In this document: piece after piece, positions 33,890-45,772 of the stretch
How the letters are laid out: every line of letters starts with the position of its first letter
How positions within the stretch are numbered: the stretch's first letter is position 1
Notes under the pieces: model-generated
Told to the model about the DNA's origin: nothing
Databases searched by the model: none
What the model saw: the letters and a program-made list of their open reading frames with translations, nothing else
Position numbers and translations under genes: made by a program
NCBI GenBank assembly: GCA_025330725.1
Contig: JAIWND010000027.1
Coordinates: 62,001-126,000, forward strand
Reading direction: 5' to 3'
DNA: 64,000 nucleotides
DNA from: Chlamydoabsidia padenii
Lineage: Eukaryota > Mucoromycota > Mucoromycetes > Mucorales > Cunninghamellaceae

Positions 33890-34863
33890 AATCATGTACC
33901 TTCCATAAATAGAGTACCTACCTCGATTCGATCATCCATTTTATACTTTTTGATCATATCACGTTGTAATCGACAGAACCAGTCATTGATTTCAACCCCA
34001 ATCAATCGTTTGGCCCTAGTAAATAAATGTCCCTACTCTTTTGTTAGTTAAACTGTCCTTTTTTTTTAAAAAAAAATAAAATAAAAATAAAAATGCCATC
34101 TTTTTACTTACAGAGTATAATACCGCACCTAATCTTGACCCAACATCCACAATCACCTTATCCTTCACTTGATTAGCCAAAGCCACCTGATATAAGAATT
34201 GAAGTTGTAACACCGAAGCAGAATGAGAGATAAAGTCTATACAAAAAGTATTATTAGTCCTTTATCTTTCTCCTCCTCCCTCCCCCTAGTTACTTACTTA
34301 GTGGTGCCACGTTTTTAGATTGACAATCTAGACAATAGTTTCTTGATAATTTGCCTTGGTCACATAATTCGTCCACATCTTCTTCACTAAATAAAAACCC
34401 ATCCACATGTACCGTATTGTCTTGATTATAATCCGCAAACTATAAAAAGAGTAAGAGTGAGAAGGTATACATTGACTTGGATAAACCAAACCTACTTCTT
34501 CTGTTTTGGGAATCACGGTTTGTTCACCGGGAGCTTCAGCTGATAAAGGCACCTTGGTTCGGAGATCTTGAATGATCCGGCCTAGTCGCATCATCTTGAC
34601 TTCACTGACAGGTTGGAAATGTCCACCGGGTTTGGCTTCATTCATATCAGCGTCATGATCATGTATTTGACCGTGGTATTCATCTATAATTTAAATCAAA
34701 CAATTAGATCAGATCGTACTTTTTTCTTTTTTTCTTGGTTAGACTTACCCAAAGCAGAGCGTACAAAGCTATCAAACCCGTGGAAATCTTGATCTTCCAA
34801 TTGGGAGAATAACTGAAGGAAAGCATCCTTGGTCTTTTCGAGTTGATCTTCTTGACCAGACAT
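33490..34863 (-). CDS. Class I SAM-dependent methyltransferase, uncharacterised
   Basis: Six exons join in frame: 34863-34749, 34683-34496, 34439-34298, 34235-34112, 34032-33922 and 33825-33490. The N-terminal ~140 residues are acidic and helical (MSGQEDQLEKTKDAFLQLFS), with a CLDC pair (NYCLDCQSKNVAPLSDFI) that could be half of a zinc knuckle. The Rossmann domain has motif I VIVDVGSRLGAVLYSGHL, an acidic second strand AKRLIGVEIN and motif IV ADVVIMNNVFQFF. The substrate is unknown; small molecule, protein and RNA are all possible. The C-terminus is strongly acidic (DYEGGWFEDINEDELDEI). A (GA)n tract sits in the intron before the last exon (33858-33888). Confidence 0.85.
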
Positions 34864-35118
34864 TTGTGTTTGTTTCGAGAAAGAGAAAGTTTTTTTAATT
34901 TTTGGACACAAAAGACTTTTTTTTTTTTTTTGAAAGCGGGGGTTCAATTTAACATGATGAATTTTATCCTTGATGCATACCCCACCCTACATTAAAAAGA
35001 TTCCTTTTTTTTTTTTTTTTTTTTTATCATTAAGTATTTATTTTATCATGTTTTGTTAGGTAGATAAAAATAATAAGACTAGGATAAAGAGTGAAGGTAA
35101 TCTAGTGCGTTTGCAAGA
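34864..35118. other. Intergenic region between the methyltransferase and nucleoporin genes
   Basis: Short AT-rich spacer with T runs at ~34918-34932 and ~35006-35026. It holds the methyltransferase promoter and the nucleoporin 3' end. No other feature was seen. Confidence 0.4.
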
Positions 35119-36435
35119 TCAGGCTGATAAAGAGTTAATTAGTTTACTTGATTCATCCTTTATCCAAAGATACCTTACCTGTTCAGAGACCAAGAATTCA
35201 TAAGCATCCAATAATATAGCACGACCAACACCAATGCTGATAAAGAGATCCACCACAAATCCATCACCTTCTTTTCCACCTATTTCCTTGCATCGTTTTT
35301 CAATCATACCAACCATCAAATCTATACAAGGGTGAGTCAACAAGGATTGTTTTCATTCTTCTTTTCTAACTTACAAATCGAAAAAGTGGTGGTGGAAGGA
35401 TAAAGTCGTTTGCCAAGTCGACTACATCGTGCCACCACTCCATCCACTGTTTTCTCTTGTTCAAGTAACCGAGTCCATGTTTGATACATTAACATATAAT
35501 CAAAGTCATCATTACTATCACCTTGTAAATGAAGCAATACCAAAACTTGATCCCATAACCCATGTGGCACCGCATAATCTTGGAGTAAATCATCAAGAGG
35601 TAACAGTCGTGATACTAATCGATCATCTGTTGAATATTCCACTATTTCCTGTTGAATAAGCGCCACATTATATAATAGTTGTAGTGATGATGATGATCGT
35701 TCCAGGGCGAGACGTAAATAAGAGATGCGTCGATCCAAAGTAACGTCGCGCATCTCGGTCGCTAATTGTGTCAGTACCTTCACTGCAGCTTTGTCTTGTT
35801 GTTGATGGTCATAATATTTATATAACCATACCAATCGTGATTCTGTGGGTGTTGATTCTAAATAAGATACCAAATACTGTGTCATTGTCTTGTTGTCAAA
35901 GACAAGTGGTAATTTGTCATGATCGATCAACCAGGTATAAATTGTATGATAAAGGGTCTTGTTTTCCGGATAGGCCACCAATGTCAATTCAAGTACCTTT
36001 ACGTTATTATCATCATCATCACCAAAGAGTGCGAGGATCGGAGCCAAATCATCCTTGTCGTTGCTTTGTAATGTCAAGGTAACCACACCACTAGTATAAC
36101 CCAGAGCTTGGAATTGTTGACATACCCGGTCCCTTGCTTTATGAGATAAATCTGTAGTGCCAGTCAAGTATTTCTCCAATGCCATGTCTAATAGTAAATG
36201 TTGTTGTTGTTGTTGGTCTGCTCGGGCCAGGTATTCATCCGCTTCATAGAGGCATGTGGTAAATAGAGTTGGACAATGGGTCACCAAGAATGGACTGATC
36301 ATTTCGTCTTCTTGATGAGAGGCTACTTGGTGAATTGCTTCAGTCACCAGAGACTTTAAACTATCGTGTCCAGCTTTGGTCGTCACAAGATCTGCAAATG
36401 ATTTCTTTTCCTTGTATCCTTGACTTTTTATATAC

Positions 36436-36478
<43 letters not shown>

Positions 36479-38694
36479 TCAGTTCCTTCGTTTATCACCG
36501 CCCAAAGTTTGTTTTTTTACCTGTCGAATGTGGGATGTTGAATTAAAAAGGCCACCAACGCAAGGACTTGAATACTTGTTGATAAAAGTTCCACCGTCGG
36601 TTGAAAGTCGGGATGTAATCGGACCAAATCATATAGTTTCTCCAATCCTTCTCGACAATGCACCAGTCTAGTATACCGATCAGATCTAGAAGAATAATTG
36701 TGAGTCATGATATACATTGGCCCTGTATATATATATCCTATTACCTGAAAAGTTCCTTGTCATGCCATACATCCTTCACCCATCGACTATAGAGTAACAC
36801 CAACGCATCATTACCTTCTTGTTTCGAGAGTTGTATCAACCAATCCACCTGGGTTTCTTCTTTTCGACTTGACAAGACATCCAATACCATGGCAAATGTC
36901 GGTACCAGCCCATATCGTTCCTTGCAACTATCCAGTGTGTCACCGTTCAACAAATGCAGAGCCACCAGATCCACAGGACGTTGCTTTTTATATATTTGGA
37001 TCATTCCCTCTTTTGTCAATGTCACCATTTTGACCTGTGGAGTATTATAAAACGTCTGATCCAGTTGTTCATAGTAACCCATATTATTGTTGTTCGCTGC
37101 TCCCAAAAGAAGCACGTCCATCCATTGACCTTGTTCATGAATGGTGTGGCCTTGGTCTTGATAACTCGTTACCCAGCACGTCTTGTTGTTGCTACCCATG
37201 GCGGCAAAGATACCTCGGAGTTGCAAGGACCGATCAAAACAAGTCAATGGGGTAGGTGGTAGACGGACATGTGACAAGGTAAACGTTGTCTGTCGAGTCA
37301 AGATGGACGAGTCGGCCTTGAAGTACAGTCGACAGCCATGACAAGTGACAGCACAGAATACTAAGGTACTGGACATAGATTTGGTTATAGGATGGATTGA
37401 GATCAAATCAAAGGGTCGGGGGGCTAGAGTCGAGCCGAGAATGTCGAGTGTAGAGGGGGGTGGCATGTGGGTGGTATTTTGTAAATAGGGTGAGAGTAAG
37501 AATTGGACGAATTGGTCGTGGATGTTGGTCAACACTGTGCCGCCCGCAAACGTCAAATGGCCATCGTCTAGGCAAAATATCTAATAGGAAGAGTTGAGTC
37601 ATACAAAGTGGACAAAGTGTTGTTGTGTTTACCTGAATAGTAGACTTTTCTGATAGGGCATACATTGCCTTCCTTTCATGATCCAAGGCAATCGATTTGA
37701 TTTTGACATCCAAATTAGATTTCAATTTGATAGGTAAAAACCACAAGTAGCTTTGTAAACTTTGATCCGTATGGCAGATCAATCTATTTACTTGATTACG
37801 CTATTGGTAAAAGAGTTAGTGAGTTTCTTCCCCCCCCCTAGTTCGTTTTTTCTTTATCTTATCTTACCGAATAATCCATTTCATACACATGACCATCCTC
37901 TTTGCCCAGCATAAAGATACGACCATTGTGACTACCAACAATGGATCCTACAAGTATTCCATCCGATTTTACACCATAACTTGTCTTGTCCAGCTTTAAT
38001 GGTGTTGTTGTCAGTATTCCTGTCACTGTAATCATATAAGTCGTATTCACCACCAGTACATATTCAATCGAGGGATCCAAAATGCCTATAGAAAGAGAGA
38101 GAGTCAGTACTATTTTAATTGTCCTTCCCCTCCCCCCCCCTTTTTTTTTCTTACCAGGTTTCGACTTGACTAGACCTACTTGCACCACTGTATCCTTGGC
38201 TTCGTACGTAAACAAAGTCCTGTCATATATAAATAACAAAGATTAGTGCATGCTTTCTTTATTCTATTAATAATGTTCCTACTTGTTTATATAATCCCAA
38301 AAGTAAATGCGTGATCCTGTCGCCAACCATACTCGATGAATATCCGGTAAAAGTCCTAGTAAAGGTGGATGGTGATGATCTATTTCAAAAAAAAAAAAAA
38401 GAGAGAGAGAGAGAAAGAGTAAGTCGTCTGTCAGATCATAGTCTTTTCATTACTTTTCAAGAGAGATAAAAGTGGTTGAGGAAGACAATCAAATGTATCT
38501 GGTACAAAGACGTCACTGGACACATCGTACTGATCGTTGGGTGTATCTAAACAAAAACAAAACAATCACTGTTAGTCTTCTTATTATTATTGCCGACTTT
38601 TATTCTTTTTACCAAAGAGGAATTGATCTAGATCGATCCGAGGTTGGTCTCGTTGTAAAATATGAGTGACTTGATCACCAAGATTGATTGTCAT
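35119..38694 (-). CDS. Nucleoporin of the NUP155/NUP170 family
   Basis: A scaffold component of the nuclear pore inner ring. Many exons join in frame, starting 38694-38613, 38546-38454 and the next beginning HHHPPLLGLLPDIHRVWLAT. That segment, ending SRIYFWDYINK, is the signature opening of the N-terminal beta-propeller of Nup155. Propeller segments continue through GRIFMLGKEDGHVYEMDY and KSIALDHERKAMYALSEKST. The alpha-solenoid half has CPTLFTTCLYEADEYLARAD and MALEKYLTGTTDLSHKARDR, as in Nup155. The C-terminal exon (35343-35119) ends LWIKDESSKLINSLSA. The ATG at 38694 gives a short N-terminal tail compared with animal proteins; an upstream exon cannot be excluded. One intron holds a 38-nt A run (36439-36476). 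A MULE sits 0.45 kb upstream of the start. Confidence 0.9.
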
Positions 38695-39135
38695 TTATGT
38701 GTGGTATAAAAAAAAAAAAAGAAAGTATGTTTTTTTGCCGCCGTCAAAGAGAATGGATTCAAAAAAAACGCGGCGTTTGAAAAATACGTCCCACTTGTCA
38801 CTCTGGTTGAGATCTGATATACCTTTATCAATCATTTGGCTGCTCATAACGTATCGAATTACGCAAATATCATGATGAGATAACTCAATTCAGTGATATT
38901 TCTCATCAACCATGTTCAAAATGAGCCTCTTTTAATAATGAACCTTGTGATAATATCTAGTTGTCCCTCTTTTTTATCAAACTCAGCTCGGATCTCGGAT
39001 GTATAGATAAAGAGGTTGCTTTGAGAAAGACGGTGCTGAACCTGGTATGAATCAAGTCGACCGTCTTTTGGCCTTGTTCAGAGTGTTATTGATTTATGCA
39101 GAAAAAGAAGGAGCTACGCGGCACTTGAATATGTA
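38695..39135. other. Upstream region of the nucleoporin gene
   Basis: AT-rich non-coding DNA between the nucleoporin ATG and the target-site duplication of the MULE at 39145. It probably holds the nucleoporin promoter. No repeat or RNA gene was recognised. Confidence 0.4.
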
Positions 39136-39144
39136 TTTCAAATC
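39136..39144. repeat. 9-bp target-site duplication, left (MULE copy 2)
   Basis: TTTCAAATC is repeated exactly at 42587-42595 on the far side of the element. A 9-bp duplication is characteristic of Mutator-like transposition. Confidence 0.9.
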
Positions 39145-39265
39145 ACGAACCCTTAGCGTTTCCCAAAAATCGCGGATGTTCAGACCCCGACTTGGGTTGA
39201 CGCGGTAGGAAAACGTGATCCAAATAAAACCCCTTCCTGTTATTTTTTTTTTCTCCTCTCTCTTC

Positions 39266-39315
<50 letters not shown>

Positions 39316-39418
39316 TCCTTTTTACATCCTCTCCATTTTACAAACTTCACTTCTACTATGAACAACCCTACTACTAACACTGCTGACACTACCATTTATT
39401 GCAAACGGTGCAAATCGA
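39145..39418 (+). repeat. Left terminal inverted repeat of MULE copy 2
   Basis: It runs inward through ACGCGGTAGGAAAACGTGAT, a 43-nt T run (39270-39312) and the transposase start codon, ending at CAAATCGA. It therefore carries the presumed promoter, leader and first ~20 codons. Confidence 0.9.
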
Positions 39419-42255
39419 CGAAGCCACAACAACTTTTTGCTGGTGTTGGTGAACACGATTTAAGACATGCTACGACTGCCGCGAACGGGACGCTCCAGAA
39501 AAGAAACCACCTACTTCGCTTATAATGCTTTTTGAAGTGCCTCATTACTTCCTGGATCCTGAAGAAGTTGGTGATGATGGTGTTTACCTCTCGGCGGACA
39601 TATTCATGGGACACACCCTTCGTGATCTTTCTGACAAACAAATACAAGCCGAACTCCTCAACGTGGTCCAAGAAATCGATCACTTTGAATACTACTGGAA
39701 GCACTCTGCTATGCCCAAATTGCGACATTGTGTGGCCTTTGAAGCGGTTTGCTCGCAGGATATCGACGGTAAATATAATTGATATAGTGACCCTGTTGAC
39801 TTTTTTTTTTGTATAGTTTGCCATCACGTCGACACCACCAATTTACGCCGACGATATCAGCGAATGGGCGAATTTGATTGCAAAGGAAAGGTATACGGTT
39901 TTATCAATAGAAAGTACAATTGGATCAACCTTAACGTGGTCCATCATATCGACCATGAACGACCTGAAGTAATGGAAAGTAGGATGATCCGTGCAACACC
40001 AATGTCAGAAGCGATAAAAGAATTCATCAACACTCAACTCGACATTCACAATATCAACGCCATCAACTTGTACGAAAAGGTGGTCGCTCGCTTCGGTTAT
40101 GTTGTGAACCGTGGACAGGTTTCAACTGCTTGGCGCCAGGGTTTCGAAGCATCATACAAGAAATGCGACGACCAATTGGAATCCTGCCGTCTTTTGGTCC
40201 AATCTCTCCATCAAGATTCTGATTGTGAAGAGGTAAGTAGTGGTGCGACAATAACGGTGGGGCAAATGATGGTTGGATCTTAGTTATAGTCATTAGTATA
40301 GAATACTTTAGTATAAGCTGTGGTGTTGATTGTGGTGTTAATATTTACTAATAAACTTGTTGATCTATTTGTTTTACTTGATTTTTGGTAATGTACGGTA
40401 GTTGATATACCGTAGTGCTGATGATGTGAAATACTTTGGGTTTAAAACGGGGTTCTTTGATATTCTTGTGCAGAGCAATCAAGTGATGGAATTCCACATC
40501 GATTCTACTTACAAAACGAATCGCGCTGGTTTCGAGCTATTTGGGGTAGTGGCCAATGTTTATGGTTCAGGTTACCCAATCGCCTACCTGATTGTAAAAG
40601 TTGGTAGCAATGACACTTCATTAGGTGAAGATACTCACAGGGTTGCAGCCTTGAAGATTTTTTTCCAAGCCTTGAAAGATCAGGGTCTCAACCCAACATT
40701 CATGTTCACGGATAAAGATCAAGCTGAAATCAATGCAGTTGAATCAATTTGGCCATCCGATACATCTGTTGGTACATCGATCATACGTTTATGTTTATGG
40801 CATTTGAAAAGAGCAGTAAAACTCAAGCTGTCAAAGCCAAAAACTGCTATTCTACCAATTTATAATGAACAAGCTGCCCATCACGAGTATAACTTTGTTG
40901 ATCCCAGCTTTGTTCCGGTTCACGATGCACGCAGAAGAGGTAGGAACTTACTTACAACAGTGTATCAACGCCAAGCTATTTTGGAAATGATGGGGAAGCA
41001 TTATAATATGCATTGTCTAATTCCTCAAGGTAATATGAATTTGATAACCTCTTTTTATGCATGAATTAACCAAATAAGGAAATGGTCAAATTTATGTCAG
41101 GTACCACATACTTTCAATCCAACGAAGCCATTCGCCAGCAATCTGCCTGGGAAATGTATATTTATTGTCATGATAATGGTCTTCAAGATACATGGGCTTA
41201 TCTTTACCGTAATTGGTATACCCGAATCAATTACAATCGTTGGGCCAAATCTGGTGTCATTGGCAAGGTACCCATTGGCAAAACGACGATGATGGTGGAA
41301 GCCCATTGGAAAGTACTCAAACGAACTCACCTCTACCACTACAATCGTGCGCGTCTTGATCTCGTCGTCTTTGTGATTATACAGCACTACTACCAAAAAC
41401 AGAGGGTTAAATACCAATCAATGATAGTGTATCGATCGGAGACGTCGACCTTTGAATCGCGCTTTATGCACGAATGGATTAAGGGCAGACTTTCCACCGT
41501 TTTAAACGTACAATATTTAACCGATTTGACCCAATGGGTGTGTGGTTGCCCAGCTTTTTTACATAGTCCAGTGGCACTTTGCAAGCATTTGGTCAAGTCA
41601 TACATAACAACGACAAACAGTGATTTGGTAAACAGGCGGTTTTTTATTAAAAGATCACATACACCACCTTTTATTACTTTTTTGCCGGTAAGGATTCTAT
41701 TTTAATATATCTGTACCTACTGTTAACTATATACTAACCGTGTGTTTCCAAAGACTACAAACCCAAACACCTATCATCCTGGTAATCATCCACGAGAAGG
41801 TCTTCTTGCCCGCCCGCCTTTGCGCCGTCGTATCACCAACGTCAATCGTACAATAGAGCAGGAAGACTTGATAATTCCGCCACGAAGAACCAACGGACCC
41901 CTACCAGCCCCTCCACCACGATTCGAAATACCACAATTGGTGATTCCCCCAAGAAGGGTGCAACAACAAGACGCACCTGTTGTAGACGAGGAGCGTGAGT
42001 ACTTGGCCAACGAAACCAGGTATAGAGAAATGCGTGTCGAAGCAAGGCGATTGAGAGACCAATTGGCAAGAGTTGAAGAAAGAGAAGAAGAAGAAAGGAA
42101 TGCTTATATTAGAAGGTTAGCGTCCAATCCCGCACAAGGTGCTGTGTTTGCCCAATAACGTAGATGCTTACCTTGATGCTGTTATCGGAGAGCGCCAACG
42201 GACAACATTACCAAGAACCTGGCGGGACGACAACCCCTATACAAGACATTTATGA
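39358..42255 (+). pseudogene. MULE transposase, copy 2, nearly intact but frameshifted
   Basis: The start ATG (39358-39360) lies inside the left inverted repeat. Exons follow the same plan as copy 1: an N-terminal CKRCKSTKPQQ...CYDCRE zinc motif and a basic region (CKGKVYGFINRKYNWINLNV). Next come the DDE domain (HIDSTYKTN, FTDKDQAEINAVES, LCLWHLKRAV), a SWIM finger (CGCPAFLHSPVALCKH) and a coiled-coil tail. Compared with copy 1, about four bases are missing near 39462, which shifts the frame before the CYDCRE motif. A second shift occurs near 42158, where the stop is followed out of frame by homologous sequence ending RDDNPYTRHL. The catalytic core between them is uninterrupted. Either error could be an assembly artefact. 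Confidence 0.8.
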
Positions 42256-42317
42256 TTAACTACCTATTCAGTATCAACGGTTTTTTTTTTTTACCATAAA
42301 TTAAGGAGTTTACGTTT

Positions 42318-42420
42318 TCGATTTGCACCGTTTGCAATAAATGGTAGTGTCAGCAGTGTTAGTAGTAGGGTTGTTCATAGTAGAAGTGAAGTTTGTAAAA
42401 TGGAGAGGATGTAAAAAGGA

Positions 42421-42466
<46 letters not shown>

Positions 42467-42586
42467 GAAGAGAGAGGAGAAAAAAAAATAACAGGAAGGG
42501 GTTTTATTTGGATCACGTTTTCCTACCGCGTCAACCCAAGTCGGGGTCTGAACATCCGCGATTTTTGGGAAACGCTAAGGGTTCGT
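42318..42586 (-). repeat. Right terminal inverted repeat of MULE copy 2
   Basis: The mirror copy of the left repeat. On the minus strand it contains a second ATG (42378) and the same ~20 codons, then diverges into element-internal sequence (AAAACGTAAACTCC). A promoter here would drive transcription into the element from the other end. Confidence 0.9.
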
Positions 42587-42595
42587 TTTCAAATC
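42587..42595. repeat. 9-bp target-site duplication, right (MULE copy 2)
   Basis: The second copy of TTTCAAATC, immediately after the terminal GGGTTCGT. Confidence 0.9.
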
Positions 42596-43013
42596 TCGGC
42601 ATTAGACAATTTATCATGTCGCCCCGCCCGATAGATTACAGTTCACACATACAGATACACACATACACATTTATATCAAGTCAGGTTGAATACAGTGGTA
42701 AAAAAAGTTTTTGTTATATATTAATGTAAAAAAATCCTTGTCCTGCAACCGGGACAACTGTCGGCTGACGATGTTGAACGTCAAAAAAAGAGATATATAC
42801 TAAAAAGATTATCTAACAAAAACCCAGAAATGCAAAATAATAGAAGGAATAAAATTAATGACAATGAATGATAAATGATCAGGGATGAGAGTGGGGAGGG
42901 GAAGATGGAGAATAGTTTGTTGAAAACATGCGAGGATAAAGTGTGTGTGGGTTTAAAAAACTAGACTAAAACCATATACCCCATTACTATTATTGTTGTT
43001 GTTGACATGTTGT
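42596..43013. other. 3' flank of the S-adenosylmethionine synthetase gene
   Basis: AT-rich non-coding DNA with a short CA/TACA-rich tract (42647-42680). It contains the synthetase 3' UTR. No other feature was found. Confidence 0.4.
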
Positions 43014-44259
43014 TTAGAACTTGAGTTCCTTGGGTTGATCCCAAGTGAATTCTTCACGACCAAAGTGACCATAAGCAGCAGTCTTTTGATAAATAGGTTG
43101 GAAGAGATCCAATTCCTTGACAATGACACCAGGACGTAAATCAAAGTTCTTCTTGACAATATCGAGGATTTCGGATTCGGAGCGGGTAGAAGTACCATAA
43201 GTATCCACAAACACAGACAAAGGTTCGGCCACACCAATAGCATAAGAGAATTGAACAAGAGCACGACGGCACAACTTGGCGTGGATCAAAGACTTGGCGA
43301 CCCAACGAGCAGCATAAGCACCGGAACGATCGACCTTGGACCAATCCTTACCAGAGAAAGCACCACCACCGTGAGCACCCCAACCACCATAGGTATCGAC
43401 AATAATCTTACGACCGGTCAAACCAGCATCCCCTTGAGGACCACCAATGATGAATTTACCAGAGGGTTGTAAATGGTAGATGGTTTGATCGTTCAATAAA
43501 TGAGCTGGGACCACGGGCTTGACAACGTGTTCCATCAATGCCTTGCGCAAATCTTCGGTAGAGATATCTTCGGCATGTTGGACAGAGATGACGATGGTAT
43601 CCACACGGAGGGGGACCATGGCACCGTTTTCTTTTTTGTATTCAATAGTGACTTGGGTCTTGGAGTCAGGACGTAACCAGGCAAGAGTACCATCACGGCG
43701 GAGATCAGCCATACGACGGTTCAACTTGTGAGAGAGGACAACGGTCAAGGGCATCATTTCGGGAGTTTCGTCAGTGGCATAACCAAACACAATACCTTGA
43801 TCACCAGCACCAATGTCTTCAATGTTGAACGATTTTTGTACCAAACCTTGAGAGATATCAGGGGATTGTTGTTCAATGGCAACCAAGACGTTACAGGTCT
43901 TGTAGTCAAAGCCCTTGTCGGAGGAATCGTAACCAATTTGCTTGATAGCGTTACGAATGATCTTTTGGTAGTCGAGATTAGCCTTGGTGGTGATTTCACC
44001 AAACACCATGATCATACCAGTCTTGGCAGCAGTTTCACAAGCAACCTTGGACAAAGGGTCTTGAGCCAAACAGGCATCCAAGATAGCATCAGAGACTTGA
44101 TCACAAATCTTGTCTAATTAAAATAAAATAAAATAAAAAAAGGTCAGAGTCCGTTTTGTTACATTATCAACAAACTAGTTTCCTATTTTGTTGTCACATC
44201 AACTTACCAGGGTGACCTTCGCCAACGGATTCAGAAGTGAAAAGGAATGTTTCGCTCAT
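43014..44259 (-). CDS. S-adenosylmethionine synthetase
   Basis: Makes SAM from methionine and ATP (EC 2.5.1.6), the main cellular methyl donor; cytosolic homotetramer. Two exons, 44259-44208 and 44113-43014, join at the [13 protein letters not shown] site. Motifs are [15 protein letters not shown] (ATP/Mg binding), VFGEITTKA and [20 protein letters not shown]. The signature [20 protein letters not shown] follows, including the P-loop-like [11 protein letters not shown]. About 385 residues, the usual family length. Codons are GC-richer and repetitive in choice (ACC, GTC, AAG), as expected for a highly expressed gene. It looks intact. Confidence 0.97.
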
Positions 44260-44537
44260 TATGGTGATCGGTGGTTTTTTTAGTGTAGTTAATAAAAAGG
44301 AAAGAAAAGAAGGGTTCGATGGAGGTTAGTTTTTTATAGTTGGATCACAGGAAACCCCCAGCCACCACCCTGTAAATCTCCTCCAGCCAATGAAAAATTT
44401 TGATGCTGAATTCGACCAATCATTGCAGAATCACACCATCTTCCATCTATCAAAACTCAATTCCATTTTCAATGAACGCGACAAAAGGGAAGAAGAATGA
44501 GAATGCCTAAAATGTATGATGAGACCCAAAAGTCTGA

Positions 44538-44577
<40 letters not shown>

Positions 44578-45511
44578 CTCCTCGGTGCATCATCATGTCT
44601 TTCATAAAGTCATGTTAAATGCATTTATGCAAAATGATTTACTTTTTTTCAAGATAAGCATATACAAACAAATAAATAATATACATTTCCCTATATCTAA
44701 CCAAAAAAAAAAAAAAAAAAACACTTGACAATGTCCCCAAAGTAGTTATCCCATTACTAAAGAAGGATCTATTGTGTGCTTGGACAGTATAAGAGTCGTT
44801 TGTCATCCTTCCATAGTATATAGTATTCTTCTTACCTTCATGTCTTCCCTCCCCCAATGCTTATCGTAGTCTATAAATAAATTAAAAATGAGTATATCTT
44901 TTTCTCATACACCTGTGCATATAGGTATATCAGACAAGGGCGGTAATGTCAAAAAAGGCAACATGATGATAAACCAGTAATCTATTAGACACACATACAA
45001 TAAAATCAACCATCATCAATAAGTATACATTTCGTTAACTGCAACCGACAATCCAAGTTGGAGAAAGGGAAAGAAGAGAAGAAAAGATGAAAAACTTGCT
45101 GGTTTTTTCAATTTCATGCGGTTTACAGTCACCCGGTGAAATATTCACATTCCGCTCATCCTAACTTTATCGAACCGATTGGTCGAACTAGGCATACGGG
45201 AGCATATGCAAGTACAGTATCGTAGATTGGCAAAGCAAGACACCGCAGTGACTATCCTGGAATAACAGGTCCGCATAGTGTAGGTGATTTCATTTCTTCA
45301 AGGTTGATGTTACAAGTGATATTTAGTAAAAACATTACAAAGAAGGTGAAAGCTTTTTTGATACAAGCTGATGGATAAATAAAAAGGATGTAAAATGTCG
45401 GCGAGGGTATAATTTAAAGACCGCCAATCATGCGCTTTTCCTCGATCTGAAACGCAGCCAAATAGATTATAATTTAAAAGATAATGTTTTCATTGAATCA
45501 ATCATTGCAGA
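44260..45511. other. Intergenic region upstream of the S-adenosylmethionine synthetase gene
   Basis: About 1.25 kb of AT-rich DNA ending at the TA target of the Tc1-like element. It holds the synthetase promoter, a ~36-nt T run (44540-44575) and a ~19-nt A run (44702-44720). Positions 45080-45500 are less AT-rich, but no coding frame or RNA gene could be supported. Confidence 0.4.
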
Positions 45512-45772
45512 TACAGTCATTTCAGGAAGTGAAGTCGCGGCTTCAGAATTTGATGTCGCCCAAAAATGTTTCTGTCCAACAATGAAGTCACTTGATCCAA
45601 AAATGAAGTCGTGTTCACGTGCCATGGGCTTTGTTTATTTTTACTTGTCGCTTAGTGATTACCATATAAAATTGCTTGGCATTTTATTTTTATAAAAATG
45701 AAGCGATAGTTCCTTGCTTTTTTTCTCTTCCTTTTTCCTGTTTCAGTTTATTTTACAGTACAGTTATTCAAA

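Larger units (their letters stand above)
39145..42586 (+). mobile_element. Mutator-like element (MULE), copy 2, 3.44 kb
   Basis: Terminal inverted repeats run 39145-39418 (274 bp) and 42318-42586 (269 bp). Apart from two homopolymer length differences (43 versus 39 T, and 10 versus 9 T) I see no mismatch between them. The outer end is ACGAACCCTTAGCGTTTCCC. A perfect 9-bp target-site duplication flanks the element. The interior encodes a DDE/SWIM MULE transposase. The inverted repeats include the transposase ATG and about 20 codons. Near-identical repeats and an exact duplication show a recent insertion. Frameshifts in this copy suggest it moved in trans or was inactivated afterwards, unless they are sequencing errors. 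Confidence 0.93.

Noticed and set aside
42310..42516. Separate small gene on the minus strand ending CKRCKSKT
   Set aside because: It is the mirrored start of the MULE transposase contained in the right inverted repeat, not an independent gene.
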